64,000 nt of DNA from G963556115 sp963666605 (GTDB taxonomy: Bacteria; Planctomycetota; SZUA-567). Under the pieces are notes generated by a model that was not told the DNA's origin, did not search any database, and saw only the letters and a list, made by a program, of their open reading frames with translations. The position numbers and the translations under genes were made by a program. Numbering within the stretch: position 1 is the first letter of the stretch; every line of letters starts with the position of its first letter. Positions 38,983 through 48,270 of the stretch are shown in pieces. The stretch is from positions 868,001 through 932,000 of the forward strand of contig OZ223208.1 in the NCBI GenBank assembly GCA_965140405.1, read 5' to 3'.

Positions 38983-38996
38983 TGTAACGGATTACA
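38983..38996. promoter_or_regulatory. Second upstream LacI-type operator
   Basis: TGTAACGGATTACA, extended to AATGTAA/TTACATT arms. It starts exactly 100 bp from the first operator, a distance that could support looping. Confidence 0.72.
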
Positions 38997-40116
38997 TTTA
39001 TTACTCTACAACAATAAATCTCTTATGCAACTATAATTTTATTTAAAGCTTGAATTAAAGCAAAAATAGTGTCACAAATCGGAACAATCTGTCAAACAAG
39101 CGGTTCGCTAAAGGCTACAATCTCCTTATCACTTGAAAAGTCTCGCTACCACTTCGTTTAAGCTATTATTGCTTTTGACTCTTTTCTACCCTCTGCTAGA
39201 AATACCATTTATCAAATTCATACTTAAAGCTTATATATGTATCGAAAATCAACAAAACACTCTTACCATCAAGATACTCCATAAACTGAAGCACACTAAA
39301 CATTGATAGAATACTTAATAACAGGTGAACATAAACACATATCACACGCCCCGCAATTGTATCAAATCCTTTATACTATATATACACTTATGATAAATAT
39401 TATTTTTATAGTGTAGAACTCTTAATTACTATGTTAAAAAATTTTGTCTCTAACAAGATATTGCGGTATATTGGATTTCATATGAATTCATACCACAATT
39501 CATTTTTTTTAAGATTATGCTATTATTTTTGAGTAAATATATTTTATTATAGGTGTAAGCAGTTAAACACGTTAGTTACAAAACCACTGCTCTAAATTGT
39601 CATGCTACTAAAATAATTATCTCTTGTTAAGTTGCATAAGCTCAATTATGATGATAAAATCATTATATATAATAAGTATATTATGTTTCATAATTGTAAA
39701 CCTTTATTGTTATTGAAAGTAAAAAATTCCTATATAATTTTATAAACTGATGAAATAAATATAACATTTTTAAGGTGTTAAGTTAAATATGTAAATGACT
39801 CTTTCTATCCTGAAATTTAACACTAAATAGCATTATATGCGACATAAATTAATAATTTTTTTACAGTGTTTGCCTTTATCTATTCTATATAAGAATACCT
39901 GTCAAAAAATTTTATTGCCGGCGTGTTACTCGTTACAAAAATCAATTATATATTTATCACGAATTTGTCATATTCAAAGGTAATTACTGATACTGTTAAT
40001 GGCTTATAAAATATGTAAAAGCAAGTTAAAACATGTCAGTAATGAATATTGTGTTTAATAACCCTGTGTATTATTTTATTAGGAATAAGTTGTACGGTTT
40101 ATTCGAAAAGGAATCT
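38997..40116. other. Long AT-rich intergenic region
   Basis: About 1.1 kb without a convincing gene. It contains an inverted repeat ATTGCGGTAT/ATACCACAAT (39460-39469 and 39490-39499) that flanks the palindrome TATGAATTCATA (39481-39492). The segment 39070-39200 is less AT-rich and might be a decayed coding fragment that I could not identify. It marks the switch from the sugar locus to the hydrolase/integrase region. Confidence 0.45.
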
Positions 40117-41754
40117 ATGATGAAGCACTGTATTGTATTTATTATTAGTTTGCTATTTGTTCTTTCTAAATGCTCTTCGATACTAAATGCTGGCGATGTG
40201 CAAAATCAACAGTATGTCAGTTCAAAAGCTCCTCCAATTGATGCGATGACGGAAGTCAGACGAGATGTTAATGGCAAATTACCAGCGTATATCGTGGTGG
40301 ATGATGGTGTAGAATATAAAGTTCCTTTTACTCCAACAACTAATTTTCCGCCTGAAGGTTATAAAGGTGATTTTTATGTTGATGAATTTACTGATGCAAA
40401 AATCCGTGAATTATGGAAGGTATATAGTTCAAAAGGAACTGCCTTTGCTGAGGAGGGTATTAATGCAGCAAAATCTCGTGGCTTGAGGAATGAATTTAGG
40501 GTTACAGGTACAGTAGATAAATTTGGGAAAATCGATCCCAATTCTGAGGTAGATCTATCACAAATTCGTCGCCCGAAATATTTTGGTTCTAAGCCATATG
40601 CTGAAAACATTGCCAAACTTGATCCAGAGAGTTATGTGGTAGAAGTTGAGGTTCCTGCTTCTTTGAATGAAATCCAATTTATGAATGTTCCGGAAGGTTC
40701 TACCCATAAACTTCGAGGTTGGTATATAAAAGGTAGTGGTGTAAAAGATGCTAGTGGCAAAAAGGTTCGAGTTTTGGTGGTTATAGTCTCAGGACGTACT
40801 ATAGAGATAACTGCAATTCAAAGCCCATATGATAAACTCTATGACTATAACACAGTAACCAAGAAGTATGAGCAGATAAAATATCCAAATGCAACTACCG
40901 AGCAATATGGAATACGTCAGTGGCGAGATTATCACTACCAGCTAGTGAAAGCAGGTTTTGATGTCTTAAATCTTGATAAGCGCGGCCATGGTATATCGGG
41001 AGGATATAATGCAAGTAATACTGTGCAACAGGCTCGTGATATTTTTAGAGCCCTTGATGCGTTTGCAAGTGGAGAAAAATTAAAGGTACAGACAGCAGAT
41101 GGCAAGACACTTACTGGGAAAGCGGCCTCTGAGGCTCTCTGGGATGGGGAAAATGATGCTAAAAAATTCCCAATATTTTTAGCAGGCACATCACAAGGCT
41201 CAATGGTTGTTGGGCATGCTATGCATTTTAATTTTATAGCTGATACTGATTTTGACTTACCGATACCGGAAGAACGTAAGCCATTTGGATATAATATCAA
41301 AGGTGGAATTCTGCTTGCTGAGTTTGTCAAAGGCCCAGGCTATACTTCCAGTTCTCGTTTAATGGTAGAGGCTGCCCTTAGAGAGTATTATCATGTTGCA
41401 TATATTAATAGTGGAGAAATTATGAGAGATATCGGTAAATGGCCGGCTGTATTTATCGCTCGTGGATTATGGTGCTTCTCTGGCTCTCTTGAAGGTACAT
41501 TAGACTTATATCAAAGAGTAAAAGGATTAAAAGAACTGGTTGTTTTAAGGGGACCACATTCAGAGAATGAATTCGGAGCAGAGAATATCAAATTTTTGCA
41601 GGAAAGAATGATTAATTTCTGTAAAGAGGTTATGCGAGGAGCAAAATCCATATCAGGTGCTGCTCAATTTAATAATCTGCGCGAACTAGTTGAATCTTCA
41701 CCAGCTCATTGGGAAGCGTCCATGGATCCTAATCTTCCATTTCCTCTTCCTTAA
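40117..41754 (+). CDS. Secreted alpha/beta hydrolase
   Basis: 545 residues. ATG 40117 (AAAAGGA upstream) gives a signal peptide, MMKHCIVFIISLLFVLS; the frame is open from 40033, but those codons would precede the signal. The Cys near residue 19 does not fit a good lipobox, so cleavage near SILNA-GD is more likely. The hydrolase core has the nucleophile elbow GTSQGS, the strand motif LNLDKRGHGISGG and a late His in VLRGPHSE, with large insertions. Substrate unknown. It is monocistronic, flanked by a long AT-rich gap and a strong terminator, close to a decayed integrase, so it may have arrived with a mobile element. Confidence 0.82.
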   Translation: MMKHCIVFIISLLFVLSKCSSILNAGDVQNQQYVSSKAPPIDAMTEVRRDVNGKLPAYIVVDDGVEYKVPFTPTTNFPPEGYKGDFYVDEFTDAKIRELWKVYSSKGTAFAEEGINAAKSRGLRNEFRVTGTVDKFGKIDPNSEVDLSQIRRPKYFGSKPYAENIAKLDPESYVVEVEVPASLNEIQFMNVPEGSTHKLRGWYIKGSGVKDASGKKVRVLVVIVSGRTIEITAIQSPYDKLYDYNTVTKKYEQIKYPNATTEQYGIRQWRDYHYQLVKAGFDVLNLDKRGHGISGGYNASNTVQQARDIFRALDAFASGEKLKVQTADGKTLTGKAASEALWDGENDAKKFPIFLAGTSQGSMVVGHAMHFNFIADTDFDLPIPEERKPFGYNIKGGILLAEFVKGPGYTSSSRLMVEAALREYYHVAYINSGEIMRDIGKWPAVFIARGLWCFSGSLEGTLDLYQRVKGLKELVVLRGPHSENEFGAENIKFLQERMINFCKEVMRGAKSISGAAQFNNLRELVESSPAHWEASMDPNLPFPLP

Positions 41755-41847
41755 ATAATATATTCTAAAATATTATCTTTGAAATATACAAATATGCTAT
41801 TAATGGTCACATTTAAAAAAATAAAGATCCCGCCGTATTGTTTATTT

Positions 41848-41885
41848 AATGAGTTCCGTGTCATTTTTTTGATACGGAACTCATT
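41848..41885 (+). terminator. Rho-independent terminator of the secreted hydrolase gene
   Basis: 16-bp stem with arms AATGAGTTCCGTGTCA and TGATACGGAACTCATT (one G/T mismatch) and a T6 loop, about 95 bp after the stop. Confidence 0.85.
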
Positions 41886-42355
41886 GTATTTATCAATATT
41901 AACACTCTGTCTACTGGCAATCCCCCACCCGGCAATATAGTTTCGTATATACCAAGCTTATACGGCATAAATTATAGGGTATACTAACTATTGTCAAAAT
42001 AAACATAATTAAATGACTAGTTATAAATTAGAGAGGATTGAACAGCTAGAAACACTAAGTATATCAAACAAAAGAATAGGATGTTATGTATAACAACTAG
42101 CGGAACAAGGAGTAATCAAGTCAACAGACATCGTCGTCCTTATTGCTCTAGCTTAGTTTGTAAAATCTGAAATTAGCAGGATTATTAAACCTAAATACTT
42201 TTCAGTCTCAGAATTGGAGAGGCTTACAAGATAATGCTTGAGCTTTGATAAAGAGATTGACTAGACCCTGTTTTTATACGTCATGAGCTTGAAAACCGCA
42301 AAATTAATGCCGATGGAGGTAAAACAATATCTGATTGTACAACAATAGCTGTATC
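41886..42355. other. Region with scattered integrase-like fragments
   Basis: No intact gene. Short plus-strand fragments (for example KPKYFSVSELERLTR around 42200) resemble the linker before an integrase catalytic domain but are broken by many stops, so this is probably the decayed 5' part of the integrase gene. Confidence 0.4.
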
Positions 42356-43252
42356 GGCATGCCAGACGATTATTCACGCTGAAAGATTGGTTGAACAGTA
42401 AAAAAATAGATCGCTAGAAGAAATACCACAAATTAACCGGAAGTGAAAAAGCACTCGCTTACCGCCTAGCCCTTGAAACAAGTCTACGACACAATGAGAT
42501 ACTCACCCTAAAACTCTATGACCTCGAACTCGTCAACATGTCTGTAACAGGCAGAGACGCCAACGCAAAAAAATAACAAGACCGATACCCTTCCGCTACG
42601 CCCAGAGCTGACAACAGCCCTGCAAGCATACTTCACCGATCACCCTGCCCTGCCAAGTGCACAGGCGTTTATAAATATGCAGCCAAAGACTGGCGCACCC
42701 ATGCTGAAACGCGACCTAGAGCCAGCCGGAATCGAATATGAAAACGAGTACGGGAAAGCAGACTTCCACGCTTTACGTCATACCTTTTGCTCACTACTAG
42801 CCCGTAGTGGTGTACAACCACAGACAGCGCAGCGTCTAATGAGGCACAGCGATATCAACCTCACGATGAAGCATTACACACATATCCTCTTAGATGACAA
42901 GAGGATGGCAGTTTCATCTCTACCTAGAATCAATATTGAAGAAAAAGTTGCAGAAGCAACGGGAACTGAGGACGCCGCAAATTTAGGCAGAATACAGACA
43001 CCAGAACTCTGCCCAAATTCTGCCTATTTTCTGCCTAATTGCACGGATTCGACTGATACCCCACAGGCAGAATTTGGACAGAGTCGGGAAAACACACCAA
43101 GCCAGAAAAGATTAGTAAAGCCAGTGTTAAACAGCGCAAACCCTATAAAAACAAGGGTCAACGACACATTAAATGCCATTGACCCAAGTGATACAAATTG
43201 GTGGGCAAGACGGGACTTGAACCCGTACGAGAGTTATCTCAAGGGATTTTAA
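42356..43252 (+). pseudogene. Degenerate tyrosine recombinase (phage-type integrase)
   Basis: The first part reads HARRLFTLKDWLNSKKID, a stop at 42413-42415, then LTGSEKALAYRLALETSLRHNEILTL. The frame shifts at the A7 run near 42570 and continues as TDTLPLRPELTTALQAYFTDH and PKTGAPMLKRDLEPAGIEY, then HALRHTFCSLLARSG, QRLMRHSDINLTMKHYTH. The catalytic Arg (ETSLR), HxxR, the RHS segment and the Tyr nucleophile are all present but split by the stop and the frameshift. The 3' end of the frame runs antisense into tRNA-Leu, the likely attachment target. Type and spelling resemble integrases of Lentisphaerota and Planctomycetes. Confidence 0.88.
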
Positions 43253-43285
43253 ATCCCTTGCGTCTGCCGATTCCGCCACTCGCCC
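43199..43285 (-). tRNA. tRNA-Leu (UAA)
   Basis: 87 nt on the minus strand. Acceptor GGGCGAG pairs with CTTGCCC; the anticodon stem AGGGA/TCCCT encloses loop TTTAAAA with anticodon TAA. A long variable arm of leucine type follows, then the T arm CGGGTTCAAGTCCCG, and CCA is encoded. The broken integrase gene abuts its 3' end. Confidence 0.96.
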
Positions 43286-43799
43286 AAATCAAATTAATAC
43301 TTTTAACAGATGAAGAATTATAGCCTTTTCAATATTCTTCTGCAAGTAGTTATTCACAGTTTTTATTACTCACGATCAATAATTCCTAATTATGTGACAA
43401 TAATACACCTTCCACTCCTACGCACAACATCATGACATCATGAGTGTTACATGCAAACGAGAGCACAAATATCAGAAAAATAACACATTTATGTATTTTA
43501 TCCTTGAAATCCAACGTATAAACACCATACTTATTTTGCCTTTTTATATATTCATTGGTACTACAGTTACCAAATTAGAATCCGAACATATTATAATAAA
43601 AAGAGTTGTACATTTTTTATGCGAAATACTTGACTATTCCTGTGTGTGATTTTTTGAGTTTTTTTGTGCTTCAATAATTTTAAATATGATATAGAGTAAT
43701 AACAAGAAAACTTGAGCATTGCTTTTTAAATAATCTTATGAAACCAACTCAGTATATCTGTTCAGTCAAAATCAACAGATAGATAGGAGACAAAGAAAA
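43286..43799. other. Intergenic region between tRNA-Leu and the DksA-like gene
   Basis: AT-rich. A 69-codon frame at 43440-43649 lacks a ribosome site and any family resemblance. The region should hold the promoters of the tRNA (minus) and of the DksA-like gene (plus); I could not place them reliably. Confidence 0.45.
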
Positions 43800-44696
43800 A
43801 TGGCAAAGAAAAAGACCTCTAAGAAGACAGCCAAGAAAACCACAAAAAAAGCCGGAACAACGGCCTCAAAGAAGGTGACAAAAAAAATGCCTACAAAAGC
43901 AGATAAGAAGGTAGCCTCAAAGAAAGCGACCTCTAAGAAAAAGAGTTCAAAAAAGATTATCTCAAAAGCACCACTAGTTGCAGATACCGTAGTAGCTGAA
44001 GATGCTGAAGATACTGAAGAAGTGATAATTCCAATCAAACTTGAAGGGGAAGACCTAAAGAAAGAAATCAAAGAGCTGGAAAATGCTGACATTGGTAAAA
44101 AGCCTCCTCTTCCAATAAAGAAACCAGGACGAGGAGGCACTCGTAGAGTAAAACCAAAACACGTTGTTACCGCTAGAAAAGCTGGTCCTGGTCTTAAATT
44201 TGCACCTGGTGTTATGCTTTCTGGCGCGAAGAAAAAGGAAGACACACAACAACAAAAAGCAGAACCACAAGAATTTAGAAGAATGACACCAGAAGAACTT
44301 GTTGTAACCCGCAAAAAGCTTATCGATCTTCGAGAGGGCATTCTTGAAAATATGCGCAAAGAGCTAGCTGACTATCGTCAAAGAGCATCTTCTAGTTCAG
44401 CAGACCCCATTGATCAGGCTGCAGATGCATACGATGATGATGTTACTTTTGAAATTGCCGCAAATAACGATCAAGAGCTAGAGCAGATTGATGCTGCGTT
44501 AGAAAAGATTGAAAAAGGAACTTATGGGCTATGTGAAGCTTGTAGTGTCACAATTTCTCCATCGCGCCTCAAAATTCTTCCTTTTGCAACTCGCTGCGTA
44601 GAATGTCGTGAGAGCTACGAAAAAACTAGGGTTAAAAAAGACTCCGCTGTTTCGTGGGCATTTATCGATGGTGAAGAAACAGAAACAGATGGCTAA
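43800..44696 (+). CDS. DksA/TraR zinc-finger protein with histone-H1-like Lys-rich N-terminus
   Basis: 298 residues. The first 60 are almost only Lys, Ala, Thr and Ser (KKTSKKTAKKTTKK style), like histone-H1 tails that bind nucleic acid. A second basic stretch (about 100-140) has GRGGTRRVKPKH. The C-terminal part (about 170-290) is a DksA/TraR domain: long helices, DQAADAYDDD, EQIDAALEKIEKGTYGLCEAC and a C4 zinc finger made of CEAC and CVEC, around residues 245-270. DksA-type proteins bind the RNA polymerase secondary channel; a tail of this kind could tie that to DNA or RNA. ATAGGAGAC precedes ATG 43800. It ends at a large hairpin. Confidence 0.9.
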   Translation: MAKKKTSKKTAKKTTKKAGTTASKKVTKKMPTKADKKVASKKATSKKKSSKKIISKAPLVADTVVAEDAEDTEEVIIPIKLEGEDLKKEIKELENADIGKKPPLPIKKPGRGGTRRVKPKHVVTARKAGPGLKFAPGVMLSGAKKKEDTQQQKAEPQEFRRMTPEELVVTRKKLIDLREGILENMRKELADYRQRASSSSADPIDQAADAYDDDVTFEIAANNDQELEQIDAALEKIEKGTYGLCEACSVTISPSRLKILPFATRCVECRESYEKTRVKKDSAVSWAFIDGEETETDG

Positions 44697-44722
44697 TTAA
44701 TCAATTAACCAGTTATTTTAAG

Positions 44723-44778
44723 ATATATAATTTATAATCCCTGCATATTGTCTTATGCAGGGATTATAAATTATATAT
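44723..44778. terminator. Bidirectional terminator, perfect 25-bp stem
   Basis: Arms at 44723-44747 and 44754-44778 are perfectly complementary over 25 bp, with a 6-nt loop TTGTCT. It lies between the convergent DksA-like and dapF genes, with A/T-rich outer ends that serve as U-tracts in both directions. Confidence 0.9.
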
Positions 44779-44806
44779 AAAAAGCAAAGATAATGATAAA
44801 GAACAT

Positions 44807-45616
44807 CTAAAGCAACACTTCTCCCTCATAAACAATAACAGCCGGGCCCTCTAGATAAATATTTCTATTACCTTCCTCACCTACTGTATACGAAATATTC
44901 AACGTATCACCACTACGAGTAATCACAGCAACAGGAGGAGTTATACCATATTCAACACCAGCAACAATAGCCGCAGCAACAGAGCCTGTTCCACAAGCCA
45001 GAGTCTCACCTTCCACCCCACGCTCATACGTACGTATAGCGACCTCATCACCAACTTTTGAAATAAAGTTAACATTTGTCCCAGTAGGTTCAAATTCCTT
45101 ATGATATCTTATAGCTGCCCCAAGCTTCATGATATCTAAGTCCTCAATATCAGCTACAGCAATAACCGCATGTGGCACACCAGTATTTATAGAGTAAACA
45201 TCAACCTCAATACCTGCGACATCTAGTTCCTTAATTTTTTTAAGAGATGGCGTATCAGTAAGCTTTACCCTTGCCCTAGATTCACCAGAAATGTTTACCG
45301 AGATAGGCCCAGCAATCGTTCTAAAAACAAATTCAGAATCAAAGATATTTAAACTTTTAGCAAATAGGCCAAAGCACCGTGCCCCATTGCCACACATTTC
45401 AGCAGATGTCCCATCCGCATTGAAAAAATCCCACTTAGCATCATACTCAGCATCATCTTCAAGAAAGATCATCCCATCTGCTCCAATAGAGACAGCCCTA
45501 GGACAGAGCTTTGCTGCTAGCTCACTCTTGATAGTATCCGATACAAGGCCAGCTCTATTATCAATCATAATAAAGTCATTTCCAGCACCTTGCATCTTTA
45601 CAAATTTCAAAAGCAT
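44807..45616 (-). CDS. dapF: Diaminopimelate epimerase
   Basis: 269 residues, cytosolic. It interconverts LL- and meso-diaminopimelate for lysine and peptidoglycan synthesis. The two catalytic cysteines are in EMCGNGARCFG (Cys about 74) and LACGTGSVAAA (Cys about 208). The N-terminal KMQGAGNDFIMID signature is canonical. GAGGAG precedes ATG 45616. It lies 23 bp after the phosphoesterase/CBM9 lipoprotein gene and is probably cotranscribed with it. Confidence 0.97.
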   Translation of the reverse strand: MLLKFVKMQGAGNDFIMIDNRAGLVSDTIKSELAAKLCPRAVSIGADGMIFLEDDAEYDAKWDFFNADGTSAEMCGNGARCFGLFAKSLNIFDSEFVFRTIAGPISVNISGESRARVKLTDTPSLKKIKELDVAGIEVDVYSINTGVPHAVIAVADIEDLDIMKLGAAIRYHKEFEPTGTNVNFISKVGDEVAIRTYERGVEGETLACGTGSVAAAIVAGVEYGITPPVAVITRSGDTLNISYTVGEEGNRNIYLEGPAVIVYEGEVLL

Positions 45617-45639
45617 ATCTTACTCCTCAACCTGTAAAA

Positions 45640-47901
45640 TTAATCAGCAAAATGAATCTGACCATATAGACCACTTCTAGAGTTATCTCCAAAGGTATCA
45701 GCCCATTGAACTACTTCAAACCCTGGTCCTGCCTTTTCACTTACGTCTTCTTCTTCAACAGTCTCACCAAGTTCCTGCTCTGCAAGATCACCAATATTTG
45801 TACGAGAAACCCGTACCTTCCCACTCAAAATATCCGGCACCTCTTCCGTTTTGAAAGGGTTCTCACGTACAGCACTAGCCTGATAGTCGTTCCTACAAAT
45901 ATTAAATCCCCATTTGCTACCATTATTTGGTACTGATGACAGCCCAAGAGCTTGATAAGGAATAAATGCCTCAACAGTATAGTATGAAGAATGACTCTCA
46001 ACAGCAACTTCCCAATTAGGATTCCAAGCTAGCCCCATAGCATTAGATCTATCAAGCATCACTCCTTTAGTATTCACTGCAAACTGAAAATAGTCCCTAC
46101 CGTTATTTTTTGGATCTATAAAGATTTCAATGCTTTCATCTCTATGTACAGGGTCATCATGATTTTTAGCTTGCGTTACTATCTGCTCAGGTTTATCCGC
46201 AGCAGCTCTTGCAAGTACGTATATACCTCTATTATCATAGCTGACCTTGGCCTCAAAAGGCTGTTTTGGCTCACCACCAGTGGCTAATACGGTAAACCCT
46301 TCAAGCGACGGAATGCTACTCCAAGTCTTTTCTTTCATAGCACCATCAATTACTATAGCATCTTCGACATTCCATCTCTTTATATCAGCATACTTGCGTT
46401 TACTCAAAATTAACGGCTGACTAGCAGATCCTACCCCTTGAATATTTACTTTCAGAACAGGCAGCGACGCGTCAGCACCCTTGGTAAGCGGCTTAACCTT
46501 AAATACGGCCTTACCCTCATAACCACTATCAAGCCCAAATTTCACAGCCGCAGGTTCTACTACATATGCAGAGTCGTATGGTATATCCCACATCAGCTCA
46601 CCCTTGATATTCTCAGGTGAAGCATTGGCAAGAACAAATGAAATATCATTTGATTTATTTGGATTATCAACAGCCTTTGCCGCCTGCGTAGCAATAGTTA
46701 TGACTTCACGTTGCAGACTCAGAGCTGACAAAGCATCAGTTAGGATATCCATCTTTTCAATTGCTGGCTCCCCACCAGTACTCAGCCCTTCTTTATTAAT
46801 TGTTACAATATCAAGTACTTCAGAGTTATCTAAAGCTACAGCCTTCCACTCCAGAGAGTTACTATCAGCACTCAAAACAGCGACGTGCGGTCTAGAGGCT
46901 ACTGCAGCTCTATACTCTCTACCAACAGGTAAGCCTTTACCTGTACTTATCCCACCAGTTACAATATAGCGTACAGGCTTACTCCCAGCCGCTTGAATAG
47001 GCAGGGTTCTCTGATAATAATCCCCACCGCCACTAACAACGAGATCAACGCCTCCTGACTCGAGAATAGTACCAAATGCCTCTACAGCTCTTGCATATAT
47101 ACGTTGTGCAGCAAATAAAGGCTCTCCTAGCACAAGGACTCGCCACATATCAGGGTTCGCGGCAAGATCTTCTGTCAACCATCCCAGCACCTCTGCACGC
47201 TCAGCAGGTTTTTTCAAACTATCCATATCTATAAAGCATATATGAACGCTTCCTATACTTCTGCTCCAATACTTCAGTCCACCTCCTCTTCCAGCCTCTA
47301 TAGGGAGTATCGCTCTATCTTCTGGCAACATTAACAAAGGACTAGTGGGAGTCAGAGGTTGAATAGGGGTAAAGAATGAAGTATCCCAAGTTGATATTTT
47401 TTCATCAAGGGGGAACGAGCCGCCAGTAAGTATAGTTGCGACAGGGGCAAAGGTCAGTAGCTTTCTAGCGGCCATACTGAGCAATTCTTCTCTACCCTTT
47501 CCACCACCTAAGAATCCAATAGTTGTTACAGTGTTATCTTGTGGGTGTTTTAAAGAAATTAACGAACTAGTAAAGTCATCTAAAAGGACTTCAAATTTTT
47601 GATCCGGAATACTTTTATCAATCAGAGGAGTTAAATTAATTTTATGCTGTTTACTACTCCTGCCATAGCGCCTAACCATCTTTTCTTTTGACCCGACAAC
47701 TTTCAAACCAGCAATCGCAGCGACATTAGTACGCATGTATACCGCTTCTTCATCTTGATCAGACCCCTCAATAATATATGGCCCAGATATAAGCCTAGGA
47801 TCACGTATTACATCTTCTGGGAGCAACTCAGGCATTTCCTCACAAGCTGAAAAAGCAACAACAGCCATCAAAATCATAGTTACGATATATTTTTGCTTCA
47901 T
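45640..47901 (-). CDS. Lipoprotein with phosphoesterase-like fold (apparently inactive) and CBM9-like module
   Basis: 753 residues from ATG 47901 (GGAG five bases upstream). Signal peptide with probable lipobox FSAC (Cys about 20). An Fn3-like segment as in purple acid phosphatases (about 40-75) leads into a calcineurin-like fold (about 125-330). Its metal motifs are altered: GFLGGGKG for GDxH, TGGSFPLDE, LPEDRA for GNHE, VLGEPLF for the His, and VSGGGDYYQRTLP where GHxHxYxRTLP is usual. The C-terminus (about 520-720) is a family-9 carbohydrate-binding domain (DGAMKEKTW, DESIEIFIDPKN, NWEVAV, WGFNICRND). It is probably an envelope glycan-binding protein. It is the first gene before dapF. Confidence 0.82.
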   Translation of the reverse strand: MKQKYIVTMILMAVVAFSACEEMPELLPEDVIRDPRLISGPYIIEGSDQDEEAVYMRTNVAAIAGLKVVGSKEKMVRRYGRSSKQHKINLTPLIDKSIPDQKFEVLLDDFTSSLISLKHPQDNTVTTIGFLGGGKGREELLSMAARKLLTFAPVATILTGGSFPLDEKISTWDTSFFTPIQPLTPTSPLLMLPEDRAILPIEAGRGGGLKYWSRSIGSVHICFIDMDSLKKPAERAEVLGWLTEDLAANPDMWRVLVLGEPLFAAQRIYARAVEAFGTILESGGVDLVVSGGGDYYQRTLPIQAAGSKPVRYIVTGGISTGKGLPVGREYRAAVASRPHVAVLSADSNSLEWKAVALDNSEVLDIVTINKEGLSTGGEPAIEKMDILTDALSALSLQREVITIATQAAKAVDNPNKSNDISFVLANASPENIKGELMWDIPYDSAYVVEPAAVKFGLDSGYEGKAVFKVKPLTKGADASLPVLKVNIQGVGSASQPLILSKRKYADIKRWNVEDAIVIDGAMKEKTWSSIPSLEGFTVLATGGEPKQPFEAKVSYDNRGIYVLARAAADKPEQIVTQAKNHDDPVHRDESIEIFIDPKNNGRDYFQFAVNTKGVMLDRSNAMGLAWNPNWEVAVESHSSYYTVEAFIPYQALGLSSVPNNGSKWGFNICRNDYQASAVRENPFKTEEVPDILSGKVRVSRTNIGDLAEQELGETVEEEDVSEKAGPGFEVVQWADTFGDNSRSGLYGQIHFAD

Positions 47902-48270
47902 GTCTACTCCATAATAAATGGCAAGCATTCTTTTATATATTATAAATTAAAAAATCAATTATACAGATTTTCATCATACACCTCTAGTATTATCGGAAAT
48001 TATCCTATATTTCCGCAAGAATAATCTCATCAAAAAATATTTTTTGATAGAAATCCTATACGGTGAGGAGGTTAACATAAAAACGATTAAAATTCTAATT
48101 TTAATGTTGACCTTTCAGGCCAGAAATAGATAATTACGAAGTTGCTTATCCGAATGTTGTTGGGCAGACACAGGTAAACATTACACTTTGTGTCAACATC
48201 TGATGAGTCGAGAAGAGGTTGGGATGATTATAAACGGCAGATCTTATCGGACGCCGTATAGTGATTTTAT
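47902..48270. other. Divergent intergenic region
   Basis: Between the lipoprotein gene and the hypothetical gene. The right half (about 48110-48270) reads as short gene-like pieces in several frames (for example NYEVAYPNVVGQTQVNI) but has no intact frame; possibly a decayed gene. No ribosome site is evident before 48271. Confidence 0.35.

Noticed and set aside
43199..43252. Integrase C-terminus ending WWARRDLNPYES...
   Set aside because: This is the antisense of tRNA-Leu read as protein, not a real protein domain.
43440..43649. 69-codon frame between tRNA-Leu and the DksA-like gene
   Set aside because: No Shine-Dalgarno, AT-rich composition and no recognisable motif.
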